A program made the position numbers and the translations under genes. A DNA stretch of 64,000 nt from assembly GCA_025765615.1 (NCBI GenBank), contig JAIVFJ010000055.1, positions 62,001 through 126,000 on the forward strand, written 5' to 3'. The notes under the pieces are model-generated. The model had not been told where the DNA came from. It saw only the letters and a list, made by a program, of their open reading frames with translations, and did no database searches. Of the stretch, positions 23,901 to 35,347 are shown in pieces. Within the stretch, counting starts at the first letter, position 1, and each line of letters opens with the position of its first letter. This DNA comes from Zopfochytrium polystomum. Taxonomy: Eukaryota > Chytridiomycota > Chytridiomycetes > Chytridiales > Chytridiaceae.

Positions 23901-26518
23901 GTCGACATAGCGTAACTTGGGATATTGAGGTGAAACGGGAATAAGGTCTAGCGATTGGCAAATGCGAATTAGAGACACTGTTCATGACGAAGAATGCTTC
24001 TCTTTCCTCACCGCCTTTCTCGCAGTGCCGGTTGTTGTGCTGTCCAATCTCTTCTTTCCCTTCGTCTCCCACGTGTCCGACGCCTCGACGGGTGTCCCAG
24101 GATCGTCGAATGAGCTGGATGCGGCCACAGCCGGCAAACCAGCCGGACCGACCGACAGACGGCTGCCGCCGGCACCGGAGCCGTGGACAAAGTCGTTTGG
24201 AATGCCGACCGCGGCGGCGATGAGGTAAAAGTCTGCGTAGATTCGATCTATTTTGGCGTCGGCGTCCGCGTAGACTGCTGTGGGATTTCCTTGTATGGAA
24301 ACGATGTGCGAGGAGACGATCGACCCGGACAGATCGCTGAGGCCGGCAACGAAGGAGTGGAGAAAGGAGTAGTAATGTTCCGGAAAGGCGAGACCGCGCC
24401 TGAGAAAGTGAGAGGACCGGGAAGGATGGAATGGGAAGAAGTTAGCTTTAGCGGAAAGCTAATGCTGCTGCGAGCAAAACGGAGACATACCACTTGCTCC
24501 AGTGCGACGCTGCTGTGCCTCTCTTCGCAGGATCAATCTGGATCATTTCTTTGATCATGTCCTGCGAGCAGTTTATTTGGGCACGACATTCGGACCGACT
24601 GCTGCTTCAAACTTACCTTGATGTGTGGATCCTCAATTTTGTCCAGCTGGCTCGTCGGGTCGTACTCATCCTTCCGATACCGCAAAAGTTGCGAGAAGGA
24701 TAGAATGGGCATGCCTTCGAGGAAAAGCTCCGCCAAGGTACATCTGGTTGGAAATTGGAATCGCGAATGAGGACGATGATTTCAAGCACGAATTAGAAAC
24801 GATGGAGTGGCTCACCCCAAAGAGAACACATCCATTGCCGGTGTAAGACCGGTTCCCTTTTCAGAGAAGAGAGTCTCTCCCGGTGCAAGAAATCGTTCCG
24901 GTGCAACATAGCATGATCGCCGAGAGGAAGTATCGAAAAAGAAAGAGAAATCGGCGGGGTTGTCCTTTTGTGTGAGTTCGCGTATTTTTTGGCGAGCCAA
25001 GCAGTTGTCAGCATCAATCGAATGCAAGGAAAGGCTCCCCCTCATTGAGCAAATCTCACCTCTGGCAAGTACGTTGGCTTGAAGCCGCTGAAATCCGACA
25101 AGTACGCCCAGTTCCAGCTCGTCACGAGGATATTTTCGGTTTTGATGTCGCCGTGGTATATCTGGGTTTGAAATAAAAGGTGCTGCCGCATCAGCACTGA
25201 ACGAGTATTCCAGGGGGTAGGCCCAGCCAGCTCTTCGAGACGACGAGGTGTATCTCTCGCTCCCATTCGCCACTCAACTTGTCGAGCATGGGCCTCCATC
25301 AGCCCTGTCAGGACCTGGAACGCAATCCACTTTTTCTCGGGCAATGCGAGAAACGGCCGTGTGCTGCACCAGAGTTTTCCAAATCAGCGAACGCGATTTC
25401 CTCGGTTCTTACCTTATCCGATCGTACAAATTGCTGAACAGAAACTGCCGGATGAGGTAGCCAGCTGTATCCGTCTCCATGATCCGCTCGTACGGAAATG
25501 CGTTTGCGACAGACTGAAGCGCATCGCGTTCCGCTGTGCGAATAAAAACGCCGAACGGTCAAGGGTCGCACGTTGCAAACCAAAGGGTGAATTGCGAGAC
25601 GAAAACGCACCCATCATTGCTTTTGCAATCTGCTGCAGCGACACGGTCTGGTCCGGCTTGATAAACTTTTTGACCACGAGCGGACCCTCGCGGTGTTTGC
25701 AGCGGATCGTTTTCATCAACCGCCCATTGCCCAGACTGGTTGGTTACAAAAGCATTGGTCAGTCAAAAGTGGCACGAGCATTTCAAGCGGCATTAAGGGG
25801 GAAGCGGATGCAATGGAATTGGAGGGTAAGGATCGTCTGCGTTCGAGGGGCGACAGCGCCACGGGGTGATGCACCGCGACAAATCCAATGATCGCATGGG
25901 GGGAGGCGAGGAGGAGGCAGATCCCCGAGAGAACGGCAGCATGAACGCCGTGGTCCCTGTTCAGATAGTGAGCGGTGGAGGAGCACGCATCCGCCATCTG
26001 CCGATCGGGGCAGTTAGGGCATTGAGAATCAAGGAGAATGCGGGGAGGTCTCTGGGCGGGGCTGCTGGGGCAGAAGAGATCCACGGTAACGAGAGAGAAT
26101 GCGACGGGATCGCGCTTCCATCATATCATGCTGTTGTGGCGAGGATCGTCTCGTTGCTGTCGTCGTCGTTCGGCTGTCCCAAGGATAGCAGCTCGCTTCC
26201 GTTCCGTTTCCACCACCCAAGCAGCAGCAGCAGGTCCTCCACATACAGATAGATGATAATGATCCACCTTCCCGGCGGGTTGTCCGACCCACGCCACAGG
26301 CGGCACGAGCGCTTACGTTCCGCGCGCGCTCGCTTTGCTTGCTTGCTTGCTCGCTCTCACGCAGGCTCGCGCACTCGCACACTCGCACTCGCTACCACGC
26401 GCGCACTCTCGCACCTCCTGTCGTACGCAATGTCGGTCAGCTCTGCGACGTAGCTGTCGATGCTCGCGCCCGCGGCGCCGCGCGGCACCGCCCCGCCCGA
26501 CGCGATGATGTTGCCCAT
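17923..26518 (-). CDS. VPS15: VPS15/PIK3R4-type regulatory subunit of class III PI3-kinase
   Basis: At least 26 exons, from ATG 26518 to the stop at 17923. It recruits and activates the Vps34 lipid kinase that makes PI3P for endosomal sorting and autophagy. N-terminal MGN is a myristoylation signal. The divergent kinase domain has [23 protein letters not shown], a DFS in place of DFG, and [17 protein letters not shown] repeats follow ([46 protein letters not shown]-like [12 protein letters not shown]), then a linker and C-terminal WD40 blades ([32 protein letters not shown]). Key exons: 26518-26415, 25735-25611, 25533-25413, 25363-25279, 25161-25060, 24964-24816, 24743-24617, 24561-24491, 24399 to about 23989, 23756-23539, 23362-23227, 23153-23065, 22954-22746, 22664-22426, 22318-22173, 22061-21916, 21776-21669, 21597-21561, 21503-21444, 21371-20345, 20249-20133, 20028-19855, 19754-19548, 19432-18924, 18796-18552 and 18412-17923. 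Phase between 23989 and 23756 requires an extra micro-exon (about 23905-23870). Intron 1 is unusually long (about 680 bp). Confidence 0.95.
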
Positions 26519-26771
26519 TCTTTGCTTTTTTTTTTGTTGGTTTTTTGTCACTGGTTTTTTCGGTTTTGTTTTTTCCGATTAGTGGTTCAGAGTTTTCTGG
26601 GGTTGTTGGAGTGGTTCAAACGCAAAACATACATAGAAAGCATTCATCAATTATCTCGATTCAATGAGCTGGTTGTGTCACGGCGGCCGCCACAGTGTTG
26701 GGGTATCGCCCCCCGGGCCAATGCGTACCCCAACACAATCACGCGGATCGAGGGATCGGTTAAAGTTAGCA
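26519..26771. other. VPS15 upstream region and LINE junction
   Basis: T-rich 5' flank of VPS15 (26521-26580), then GC-rich sequence up to the first telomere-like 11-mer. No gene seen. Confidence 0.5.
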
Positions 26772-26782
26772 GTTAGGGTTAG
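26772..26782 (+). repeat. Telomere-like 11-mer GTTAGGGTTAG, joint 1
   Basis: Precedes LINE copy 1. The identical 11-mer sits at 28056-28066 and 30151-30161, at each LINE junction. Confidence 0.85.
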
Positions 26783-28055
26783 CGATGTACAGGCACATGG
26801 TGGAAAAGATTGCTTCAGGGGCCTCTGTGGGACAGTCCTTGACAAAGTTCTCGCTTGACTATACGGATATTCAGGATTTTTTGGACTCTGTGAGGCGGCC
26901 CTCCTTTGTGGAGGTGCCACTTGTGGTTCCCACAACCAAGGCCTATGACATTGAGTTGCCAGCGGGGACAACAAAGAACATTGAGGCTGCAGACATGCTG
27001 GCAATGCACAAGCGGGCTCTGGTGAGGTGCCAGCAGAAATCCTCCCCCACCGGGGTGGCTCAGGCTTTGGAGGTGCCTTCACACATGGGGCCATGTCAAG
27101 TTATTCGATCTGGTGCTACATTTAACAGGAAGTGGCTCAGACACCTGCTGATGTGGATGGCAGGGATGGTAGCATTTCACCAACAGTGTGCAAGGGCTGG
27201 CTGTGCAGAGAAGTGCACTAGGAGGCATGTTTTGGAGTGTTCAGGGGTTAAGGACAGGCTGGAGAGGCTGCATCCTGAGTTGATTCCCACTGCAGAGCAA
27301 CAGGATTTGAACATTTCAGCAGTGGATTTGGGCCTAAGGTCGCTGGTCTTTTGGGCCCCCTACAGTGCCAAAGCTGAGGACAAGATCTCTAAGGAGACTC
27401 GCATTACATCAAAGAAGATGGGAATGAAGCTGGCCAGGATGATCATGCAGATGCGCATTGAGTGTGGAGGGCTTGCAAATTTCACTGATGCTTCGGAGAC
27501 AACAGCGGCAGAGGAGGCAGAGGTCGTGGTGGATGCAGGTCGTGTGGACCGGCAGGATATGAGCATTCAGGAAAGGATGGCAGCAGCCAGGGTGCGCAAG
27601 TTTGCAAGGTCAGTCATCATCACCACCTATGATCCAGTACGGAACAAACAGTGGCAGGAGTCAAGGGAGAAGTGGAAGAAGAAGGAAACTGAGGGTGTTG
27701 AGGGGACAGTGGACGGCAATGGGCATGTGGACTCTGATTCAGAGGAGGAGGCTGGAACTGGGTGACAATTTGTGCAGTGTTTCAGGTGCAGTCCTTCGAA
27801 CCTCATTTGTTCTCTATTTGTTTTCTTGTTGTTAAATCTTATCTCACCTCCGTGGATCCTCTCCTCTTTTTCTTTTTGACCTAGTTGCTGTCCTTTGTTT
27901 TTCTCTTCTGCCTTTTGATTCTTTACTTGGCACCTCTTTCTTGCCTCTGGACATGTTTCTCCTATTTCATATGTATGCACTTTTTAACTTTCAAAGTTGC
28001 AGATTCCTCACCCTTTCCCTCGGGGGGGGTTGGAGCGAATAAATCCCGTTGAAAA
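26783..28055 (+). mobile_element. 5'-truncated non-LTR retrotransposon, copy 1
   Basis: Begins inside the pol reading frame (open 26785-27765, about 326 residues) and carries the C-terminal zinc-binding segment CARAGCAEKCTRRHVLEC, followed by a 290-bp 3' region ending AATAAATCCCGTTGAAAA. About 90% similar by eye to copy 2. The reverse transcriptase part is absent from this copy. Confidence 0.85.
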
Positions 28056-28066
28056 GTTAGGGTTAG
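28056..28066 (+). repeat. Telomere-like 11-mer, joint 2
   Basis: GTTAGGGTTAG between the 3' end of LINE copy 1 and the truncated 5' end of copy 2. Confidence 0.85.
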
Positions 28067-30150
28067 CACTTTACAAGGACTCAACTGCTGCCGATCCTCA
28101 GATCTTTGTTTGATTTCAATAAATGCCAGCTGCTGGTCCTTGGGACCAAGTCTGCTCAGATCCAAGTGACAAGAGGATTTCTCCAAGGCCCAGTTCTGTC
28201 ACCCATGCTGTTTAATGTTGCCATCGACTCCTTGCCTCAGACATTGGCCATGTCTTTCAGGGACCACATGCTGACATTTAATGCAACCTCACTGAACCTG
28301 CTTCTCTTTGCTGATGACTCCTCAATCTTTGCCAAGGATGCGACAGTACTTCAGAGAATGCTAGACAAGGTGCATGAGTGGTCCCTTAAGCGGGGTATGA
28401 CATTTGCTGCCAAGAAGTGTGTTGCAGTTTCAGCCAAGAAGAATTTGAAGTTGACGATGGATGGAGTGGAGATTCCCCCAGGAGGAGTCTACTACCCAGT
28501 TGGGTCTTGTGTGCACCTGCAGGGGTATTGACTTTGAGGCCTCAATGGCCCTGAGACTGAAGAAAACAGAAAAGATGCTGGCCTTTTTGGCTGCTCAGGG
28601 CTTAAACAGCTGGGGCTTCAGGTCTGTGAGCTCTAACAGGGTTTAATGTGTTTCCTGAGACCAATGATGGAGTATGGGTTTGCACTGCGCCCCCTGACTC
28701 ACACACAGCTGAAGGATGCGCAGAAGTTGCAGGACAAGTGCTTGCGGCAGGCACTGTCTCTGGGGAAGACCTCCTCAGGGGTGGCTCTGCACCTGATGTT
28801 TGGAGTGGTCCCTGTGGCAGCCCGGAACAAGATGCTGAACGCCAGATACTTTTTCAGACTGCACCACATTCAGGATGCTTGCAACACAACAGCGCAGATG
28901 TACAGGCACATGGTGGAAAAGATTGCTTCAGGGGCCTCCTCGGGACAGTCCTTGACAAAGTTTTCGCTTGACTATACAGGCATTCAGGATTTTTTGGACT
29001 CTGTGAGGCGGCCCTCCGTTGTGGAGTTGCCACTTGTGGTTCCCACAACCAAGGCCTATGACACTGAGTTGCCAGTGGTGAGAACAATGAACATTGAGGC
29101 TGCAGACATGCTAGCAATGCACAAGCAGGCTTGTTGAGGTGCCAGCAGAAATCCTCCCCCACAGGGGTGGCTCAGGCTTTGGAGGTGCCTTCACACATGG
29201 GGCCATGCCAAGTTATTCGATCTGGTGCAGCATTTAACAGGAAGTGGCTCTGACATATGTTGATGTGGATGGCTGGGATGGTAGCATTCCACCAACCCTG
29301 TGTGAGGGCTGACTGTGCGGAGAAATGCACTAGGAGGCATGTTTTGGAGTGTTCAGTGGTTAAGGTCAGGCTGGAGAGGCTCCATCCTGAGTTGATTCCT
29401 ACTGCAGAGCAGCAGGACTTGAACATTTCAGCAGTGGATTTGGGCTTAAGGTTGCTGGTCTTTTGGGCCCCCTACAGTGCCAAACCTGAGGACAAGATCT
29501 CCAAGGAGACTCGCATTGCCTCCAAGAAGATGGGAATGAAGCTGGACAAAATGGTCATGCAAATGTGCAATGAGTGCGGAGGACTTGCGAATTTCACTGA
29601 TGCTTCAGAGACGAGTGCAGCAGAGGAGGAAGGTAGCGTGGACCGGTGGAATATGAGCATTCAGGAACGGATGGCAGCAGCCAGGGTGCGCAAGCTTGCA
29701 AGATCGGTCATCATCACCACCTATGATCCAGTACGGAACAAACAGTGGCAGGAGTCAAGGGAGAAGTGGAAGAAGAAGGAAACTGAGGGTGTTGAGGGGA
29801 CAGTGGACGGCAATGGGCATGTGGACTCGGATACAGATGAGGGGGCTGGAATCGAGTGACAGTTAGTGCAGTGTTTCAGGCGCAGCCCTTTGAACCTCAT
29901 TTGTTATCTATTTGTTTTCTTGTTGTTAAATTTCACCTCACCTCTGTGGATCCTCTCCTCTTTTTCTTTTTGACCTAGTTGCTGTTCTTTGTTTTTTTCT
30001 TTTTTGCCTTTTGATTCTCTACTTGGCACCTCTTTCTTGTCTCTGGCCATGTTTCTCCTATTTCACATGTCTCACTTTTTAACTTTCAAAGTTGCAGATT
30101 CCTCACCCTTTCCCTTGGGGGGGGTTGGAGCGAATAAATCCCGTTGAAAA
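28067..30150 (+). mobile_element. 5'-truncated non-LTR retrotransposon, copy 2 with RT domain
   Basis: Contains reverse-transcriptase block B (QGPVLSPMLFNVAIDSLP, about 28185) and the catalytic block LLLFADDSSIFA (about 28300). These are followed by the thumb region and the same Cys/His knuckle as copy 1 (CVRADCAEKCTRRHVLEC). Frameshifts or stops near 28530, 28645, 29137 and 29255 break the frame, so the copy is dead. The 3' region 29860-30150 matches copy 1. Confidence 0.9.
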
Positions 30151-30161
30151 GTTAGGGTTAG
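30151..30161 (+). repeat. Telomere-like 11-mer, joint 3
   Basis: GTTAGGGTTAG between LINE copies 2 and 3. Confidence 0.85.
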
Positions 30162-30786
30162 TTTTGCACTGCGCCCTTTGACCCACACACAGCTGAAGGA
30201 GGCACAGAAACTGCAGAACACTGTTTGTGGGAGGTGCTTTTACTGGGCAAGACTTCCTCAGGGGCGGCCTTGCATCTGATCTTTGGACTGGTTCCTGCAG
30301 CAGCATGGAACAAGATGCTGAACACCAGATACTTTTTCAGGCTGCACTACATTCAGGATGCTTGCAACAAGAAGGCTGAAATGTACAGACACATGATGGA
30401 AAAGATTGCTTCAGGGGCTTCCTTGGGACAGTCCTTGACAAAGTTTTTGTTTGACTACAATGGTAGTCGAGATTTTTTTGACTCAGTGAGGCAGCCCTCC
30501 TTTGTGGAGTTGCCACTTGTGCTCCCCATAACCAAGGACTATGACATTGAGTTGCCAGTGGTGAAAACAAAGAACATTGAGGCTGCAGACATGTTGGGAA
30601 GTTTCAGCAGAAAGCCTCCCACGGGGTGGTGCAGGCTTTGGAGGTGCTAAAATACATAGGCCCCTGCCAAGTGCTATGATCTGGTGCAGTATTCAACAGG
30701 AAGTGGCTCTGACATCTGTTGGTGTGGATGGCTGGGATAGTAGCTTTTCACCAAAGGTGCGCACAACGGGACTGTGAGGAGAAATT
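30162..30786 (+). mobile_element. 5'- and 3'-truncated LINE fragment, copy 3
   Basis: Covers the segment after the RT (TSSGAALHLIFGLVPAA, YFFRLHYIQDAC, then LTKFLFDYN) and is cut off in the knuckle region near 30786, where Copia-related sequence begins. Frame broken near 30650. Confidence 0.8.
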
Positions 30787-30940
30787 GTAAGCCTTTGTGT
30801 TGGCTGTTCCCACATGTGACAATTCAGGCTTTCCACCACTTCAGCCAGCTGAAAAAGGTTGAGCTTGTAGGCATAAACCCATTTGCAGACATTGCGTGTT
30901 GCCAGGAGGAAGAACTGCCCATCACATGTGATGAATATCC
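30787..30940 (-). mobile_element. Copia RT fragment
   Basis: Minus-strand codons GQFFLLATRNVCKWVYAYKL align with the RT of the Copia element at 36215-42937 (KRTMFCKWVYVYKLNPF). Only about 150 bp remain; it abuts LINE copy 3. Confidence 0.6.
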
Positions 30941-30984
30941 ACCCTCTGATCATCTTGATGTGGGTGTTGCCACTCCCATTCTTG

Positions 30985-31170
30985 GAAAATGGGAGCTCCT
31001 GCCACAATTTTTCCTTGTCTCTTGTTTCAATCCCAACACCTTTGGCAAAAACTGGTTGCCCCAGGTCCCATTCTTGAAAAAAACAGGAGCTCCCACCACC
31101 ATTTTTTTGCCTCTGGTTTCAATCCCCACTCTCTCTGGAGAATGTCTGGTCCCAGAGCAACCATTTTAGA
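30985..31170. repeat. Dispersed repeat, two imperfect tandem copies
   Basis: Two units, each starting CATTCTTG, reading through GGGAGCTCC or AGGAGCTCC and containing GTTTCAATCCC. A further copy lies at 44220-44312. Origin unknown. Confidence 0.55.
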
Positions 31171-31194
31171 CAAAAGGACTCGGTCTTGATTCTA

Positions 31195-31450
31195 AGCGCT
31201 GATACAAGGCTCCCTTGCTCGGTGGTTAGAGTTCTCCCTGCAATTGGAAGGTGCCAAGTTTGAGACATGCTGGTTGGCAGACTGTGCAGAAATGCAAAGC
31301 CCTATGGCTGGCTAATGATTTTTCACTTTTGGCAATGACGTAGGCCTGAAACACTTCTGTTGGAGAAGTGCTAGGCCCAGATGGACAGAGTTAACAAGAT
31401 TATGGCAGAGCTAACAAGCTCTACCACCTGCTACCATGATAGGGGTATGA
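31195..31450 (+). repeat. Possible tRNA-derived SINE
   Basis: GGCTCCCTTGCTCGGTGGTT resembles a tRNA 5' end with an A-box, and AAGTTTGAGACATGC is a weak B-box. No complete cloverleaf. The remaining sequence to 32275 shows short frames only and no supported gene. Confidence 0.25.
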
Positions 31451-32275
31451 GATCACAGGTGATTTTACTTATTTGTTCAATTAGTAATTTATCCTGCTTT
31501 TCCTGCTTTTCCTGTTTTCTTTTATTTCTTCCTTGATGTCTGTGTCTGTGTCTTTTTTTTCTGTTGCTGTGAGTGACTGTCTTCTCATCCCCCTCCACCT
31601 TGTTTGCCAAGAAATACCCCATGATTCTCTGAGCTGGCTTCCTTGTTTGGCTGGCTCAGCCCCCTTCGCACTGATTGTTCCAAGCACATCTGCCTTTGGT
31701 ACCACCACACTTGGTCACTTGTTGAGGAAGGACTACGTCTACTTGTTGGACCAGCTTGCTGACCTCCTCACCAATAGACGTGACATCGTCTATTAGGGCC
31801 AGACTCTACTTGGGCTGGTTGACAAGACAACGCCTGCAACGTCACAAGAAAATCCTGGAGATGAGATCGAAATGATGTGAGGAACATATTTGACAGAACA
31901 GTATCAAGAAGGAGGAGTGGAAGAACTTGGACCACCCTGTGGTGGGAAGGTGCAGCTGAGACAAAGGGAATCAGCAGGTTAGGCCCCAGGAGGGGACTGG
32001 ATAAACTTTCTTTACCTTTTGCCTTACTCAGCTCTTCACTCATATTCACTTCTACTCTTTTGAAGTCCACTCCTCAGCAGTATTATCCCAGATATTTTCC
32101 TTTCCTTTCCCTGCCACAGTTTTCCCAGATTGGCCAATTGGTCTGGGTTTTCATCCAAGCAGGGGCTGTCAAGCACACTCCCTCAGTTTCTTACCTCTGG
32201 AGGATTTTGTTTGAAGTCAACATGTGGAAGGGGGCGTTGGAATATGCCCCTGCACATGTGATAATTGTTACAGTG

Positions 32276-32459
32276 AATTTCATATTCCTTGAGATTTTGG
32301 GGCTGAAAAAAAAAGGTTTCAGGGGACCAAAAAAAAGTTTTCAATTGGGGGGGTGGTTGGTCTCCATTTCAGGGTGGTTCGTCTCCAATAGTGAAAAGTT
32401 TTTTTTGCCCTCCACCAAACTTTTTTTTGCTGCCTCAAAATCTCAAGGTATATGAAATT
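32276..32459. mobile_element. Small MITE-like element with long terminal inverted repeats
   Basis: The ends AATTTCATATTCCTTGAGAT and, inverted, AATTTCATATACCTTGAGAT pair over about 33 bp with few mismatches. Length 184 bp, no coding potential. No clear target duplication could be read. Confidence 0.55.
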
Positions 32460-32756
32460 AGAAAAAATTCGTGTTTGATCCCATCTCCATCTGTCATTGT
32501 CTCGCTGCCCTCCAGTCGTCCCACCACACACATCACGCTCGCTGGCTCGCTCCCAGCGCGATCTTCGGCGCATCATCGCTCGGATTTCAACAGTAAATGA
32601 AGTTTTTTTTTTTTTGTTTTTGCATTTTTTGTTTTTTTCCTGAGGTGGCATGACAGAACAAGCAGTGGGAATTGTCGGCCTGGAGAGTGTTTAGGGTGGT
32701 GTGAGCATGTGGGAACGCGTATTTAGAGAGAGACTGGAAAACCACAAGAAAAACAA

Positions 32757-32800
32757 GAGAGAGACAGAGAGAGAGAGTGTGTGTGTGTGTGTGTGAGAGT
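32757..32800. repeat. GA/GT microsatellite upstream of ERG6
   Basis: Mixed (GA)n then (GT)n run about 240 bp upstream of the ERG6 start codon. Confidence 0.7.
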
Positions 32801-33036
32801 GCGTTTGTGTGCGTAAAAAAACATACTTACGAAGCCTTTCGGGTTCCCACCTGCAAATGCAAAGCGACGGAGACAGAAGCGACGGCGATGGGTAGGACTT
32901 CTTGCATCAAACCCGCAGCCGCCGAGATGGAATGCCCCCGAAGTAGAAGAAGGCGTTAAAAATAACAAGCAAACGGCATAAAAAAAGAAAGGACGAGAGC
33001 GAGAGCACGTTGACCGTCGCCTTCACACCATCCACT

Positions 33037-34435
33037 ATGTCCTCCTCATCCTCCACTTCAACTCGTACCGTATCGCGAAACGTCACCTTTTCGGATCCTA
33101 ACAGGCCCGTTCCGAAAGCCGACCCGAATGAGGACAACTTTATCAACAGCTTGAGGAAGAAGGCAAAGGACGCGAACGCGCACAAGGCGGCCATCGATGG
33201 CTACTTGAAGAACTGGGAAGCTGACAAGCGGAACCTCGCCAACACGGAGGACGCCACAGAGGAGCGCCGGCTCCACTCGAAGACGTACACGAACGCGTTC
33301 TACGACCTGGTCACGGACTTCTACGAATATGGCAAGCTCCCGCGCTATGTATTTTCCAACGTGGGTAGGGTTTAACGATTCAGCCGCTACTTCCGCAGGT
33401 TGGGGCCGCTCTTTCCACTTTGCCCGCATGTTCAAGGACACCCCATTCCACCAAAACATCGCCCGACAAGAAGACTACCTCGCTCTTAAGCTCGGCCTGA
33501 AGCCTGGCATGAAAGCTTTGGACTGTGGCTGTGGCGTTGGTGTGTGTTGAGACCGTGCTAATTTGTCAACCTCGATTCTCAACGCTCGTTCTCCAGGCGG
33601 TCCCCTTCGCGAAATCGTCAAATTCTCCGGTGCGCACGTCACCGGCATCAACAACAACGAGTACCAGGTCAAGCGCTGCGATATTCTCGCAGCCAAGGCC
33701 GGCCTCTCGAAGCTCTGCGCTGCGGTGCAGGGCGATTTCTGTAACATGCAGTTCGCGGATGGAACGTTCGACGCCGCTTACGGAATCGAGGCGACCGTCC
33801 ATGCTCCACGTCTAGAGGATGTTTACGGTGAAGTCTTCCGCGTCCTCAAGCCGGGGGGCAAGTTTGCAGCGTACGAGTGGTGCACGACAGGAAAGTATCA
33901 GGAGGCCGACCTCAAAATCAAGGAGATTGTCCATCTGGTGGAGGAGGGCAACAGTGTTGCCGAGTTTTACACCATCCCAGAGTGCATTCAGGTTTGGTTG
34001 ACTTTCAGAACGGTCCTTGTCTGAGTATAGCGCTTTCGAACTTCGCTAGGCATTGAAGAACGTCGGGTTCGAAATTATCGAGTACAAAGACCTCGCTGAA
34101 AACGACGGTATCGACGCTGACGCCCTCAACCCATGGTACGAGCCCCTCCTGGGTAGTTACAACATCTTCGATGTTTCTCAATGGGGACGCACACCCCTTG
34201 GCCGGACGTACGTATGAGGAATGTCTCTGGGGTTACCCTGCTCACTCCTTTCGTTTCTAGGATCACCGACACCATGGTTGCCGCTCTGGAGTTCCTGCGA
34301 ATTGCACCAGCTGGAACGGGAAAGGTTTCGAAGATGCTGAACTCTGCGGCGGACAATCTTGTCCTTGCCGGCAAAGAGGGGGTGTTCACGCCAATGTTCT
34401 TCTTCCTCGTCCGCAAGCCTGAGGCCTCCGCGTGA
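33037..34435 (+). CDS. ERG6: Sterol 24-C-methyltransferase
   Basis: Five exons: 33037-33331, 33399-33539, 33597-33991, 34050-34207 and 34261-34435, phase-consistent, 387 residues. It transfers a methyl group from S-adenosylmethionine to C-24 of zymosterol in ergosterol synthesis, usually at lipid droplets and ER. Seen: [14 protein letters not shown] (sterol-binding region I, formed across the first splice), the SAM motif [14 protein letters not shown] (across the second splice), [22 protein letters not shown] and [13 protein letters not shown], and a C-terminal [10 protein letters not shown]. The first intron (33332-33398) uses a GC donor (GCAAGC), the others GT-AG. ATG 33037 is the first in frame after the upstream microsatellite. 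Confidence 0.95.
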
Positions 34436-34789
34436 CAAGCGAATTTTACTCCTCTACCTTTGTTCTTTCCTCCTCTTCTACGGTTCAGAGAGCTGCTCAT
34501 CCTGCTCTCATTGCTGATGTTTGAATACACAGTTCAGACTGATTTTTGTTGCGAGTGGCGAATATTGCAAAAGCATGAGTTTCAGCACTGGAAGTCTGAA
34601 GTCGGTGACTTGTCCTTCGTCGAATTAGCCGCACCGCAAACGCAATTCGCAAGACTATCTCAGCAGCCCATTTGGCTTGTGCAGCAACAGCTTCCGCTCC
34701 GCCTGTCGTGCTTGACACGCCACAATAGATCCTGCCTTGCTCTTTGAGGTCGGCATTTTACAGCGGGCTCCCGGCAAAACAGCCAGCTC

Positions 34790-35342
34790 ATCCTCAAGGT
34801 CCTGATCTGTTGTCTCAGACGAGGCGCTGTTTCTCAACGACCTCAACATCAGTTCTGATGCTGAGACCAAGAAAATGTTCGCGATGAGGTGAAGCCTGCC
34901 ACCTTTTCTTTGATCTGAGGGGCTGTGACCTTGATTCTCTTCAGTAGGAGCCAGATGATCGCGAGGAAACTCCTCCATAAGAACCAGATGACCGCTGGAT
35001 TGTCAATTTTCCTCAGGTGGAACCAGATGACATTGTCACCCACATTGTCAGTGGCATCGATCCGCTGATGATTCAGGATTCTGAGGATGAAGACAGCGAG
35101 TCCCGTGAAAGCAACATGCTTAATTGGGAAAACTTGGATGAGGAGTGCTCTAGACTCTACAAACAACACAGCTGTGGACAGGTTGATAAGAACCCTTCCA
35201 TCCCTTCAGTTGCCTGTCAGAAGTCTGGCTCGCTAGCTTCTGCATGTCCAACCCCTCACACAGACAGAGGCAAGAATTGCTAGGAATCATCCAAAATATG
35301 AGAAGGAGGAGATACACCAAAACACTGTGGGCCATGGCTCTG
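34790..35342 (+). pseudogene. Unidentified degraded coding sequence, interrupted by a solo LTR
   Basis: Short coding-like stretches (DEALFLNDLNIS, then VEPDDIVTHIVSGIDPLM and an acidic tail with NWENLDEECS) occur with frame breaks. One frame runs on through the solo-LTR insertion site and resumes beyond 35654 to about 35730 (FYDLFVLGHIESVFG). The pattern recalls the acidic C-terminal tail of DDE transposases such as pogo/Tigger, but no catalytic motif is visible, so the family is unproven. Confidence 0.3.
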
Positions 35343-35347
35343 GATCC

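Noticed and set aside
25866..26252. Plus-strand frame opposite VPS15 intron 1
   Set aside because: No motif, and GC-rich intronic composition explains it.
26785..27765. 326-codon frame as a host gene
   Set aside because: Its start is only an internal Met after a truncation point, and the same protein continues an RT domain in copy 2, so it is LINE pol.
26772..30161. TTAGGG-type sequence as a chromosome end
   Set aside because: Only 11 bp at each joint and single-copy genes (VPS15, ERG6) on both sides; it is interstitial.
31200..31275. tRNA gene
   Set aside because: A-box is good but the T-arm and acceptor stem do not pair; kept only as a possible SINE head.
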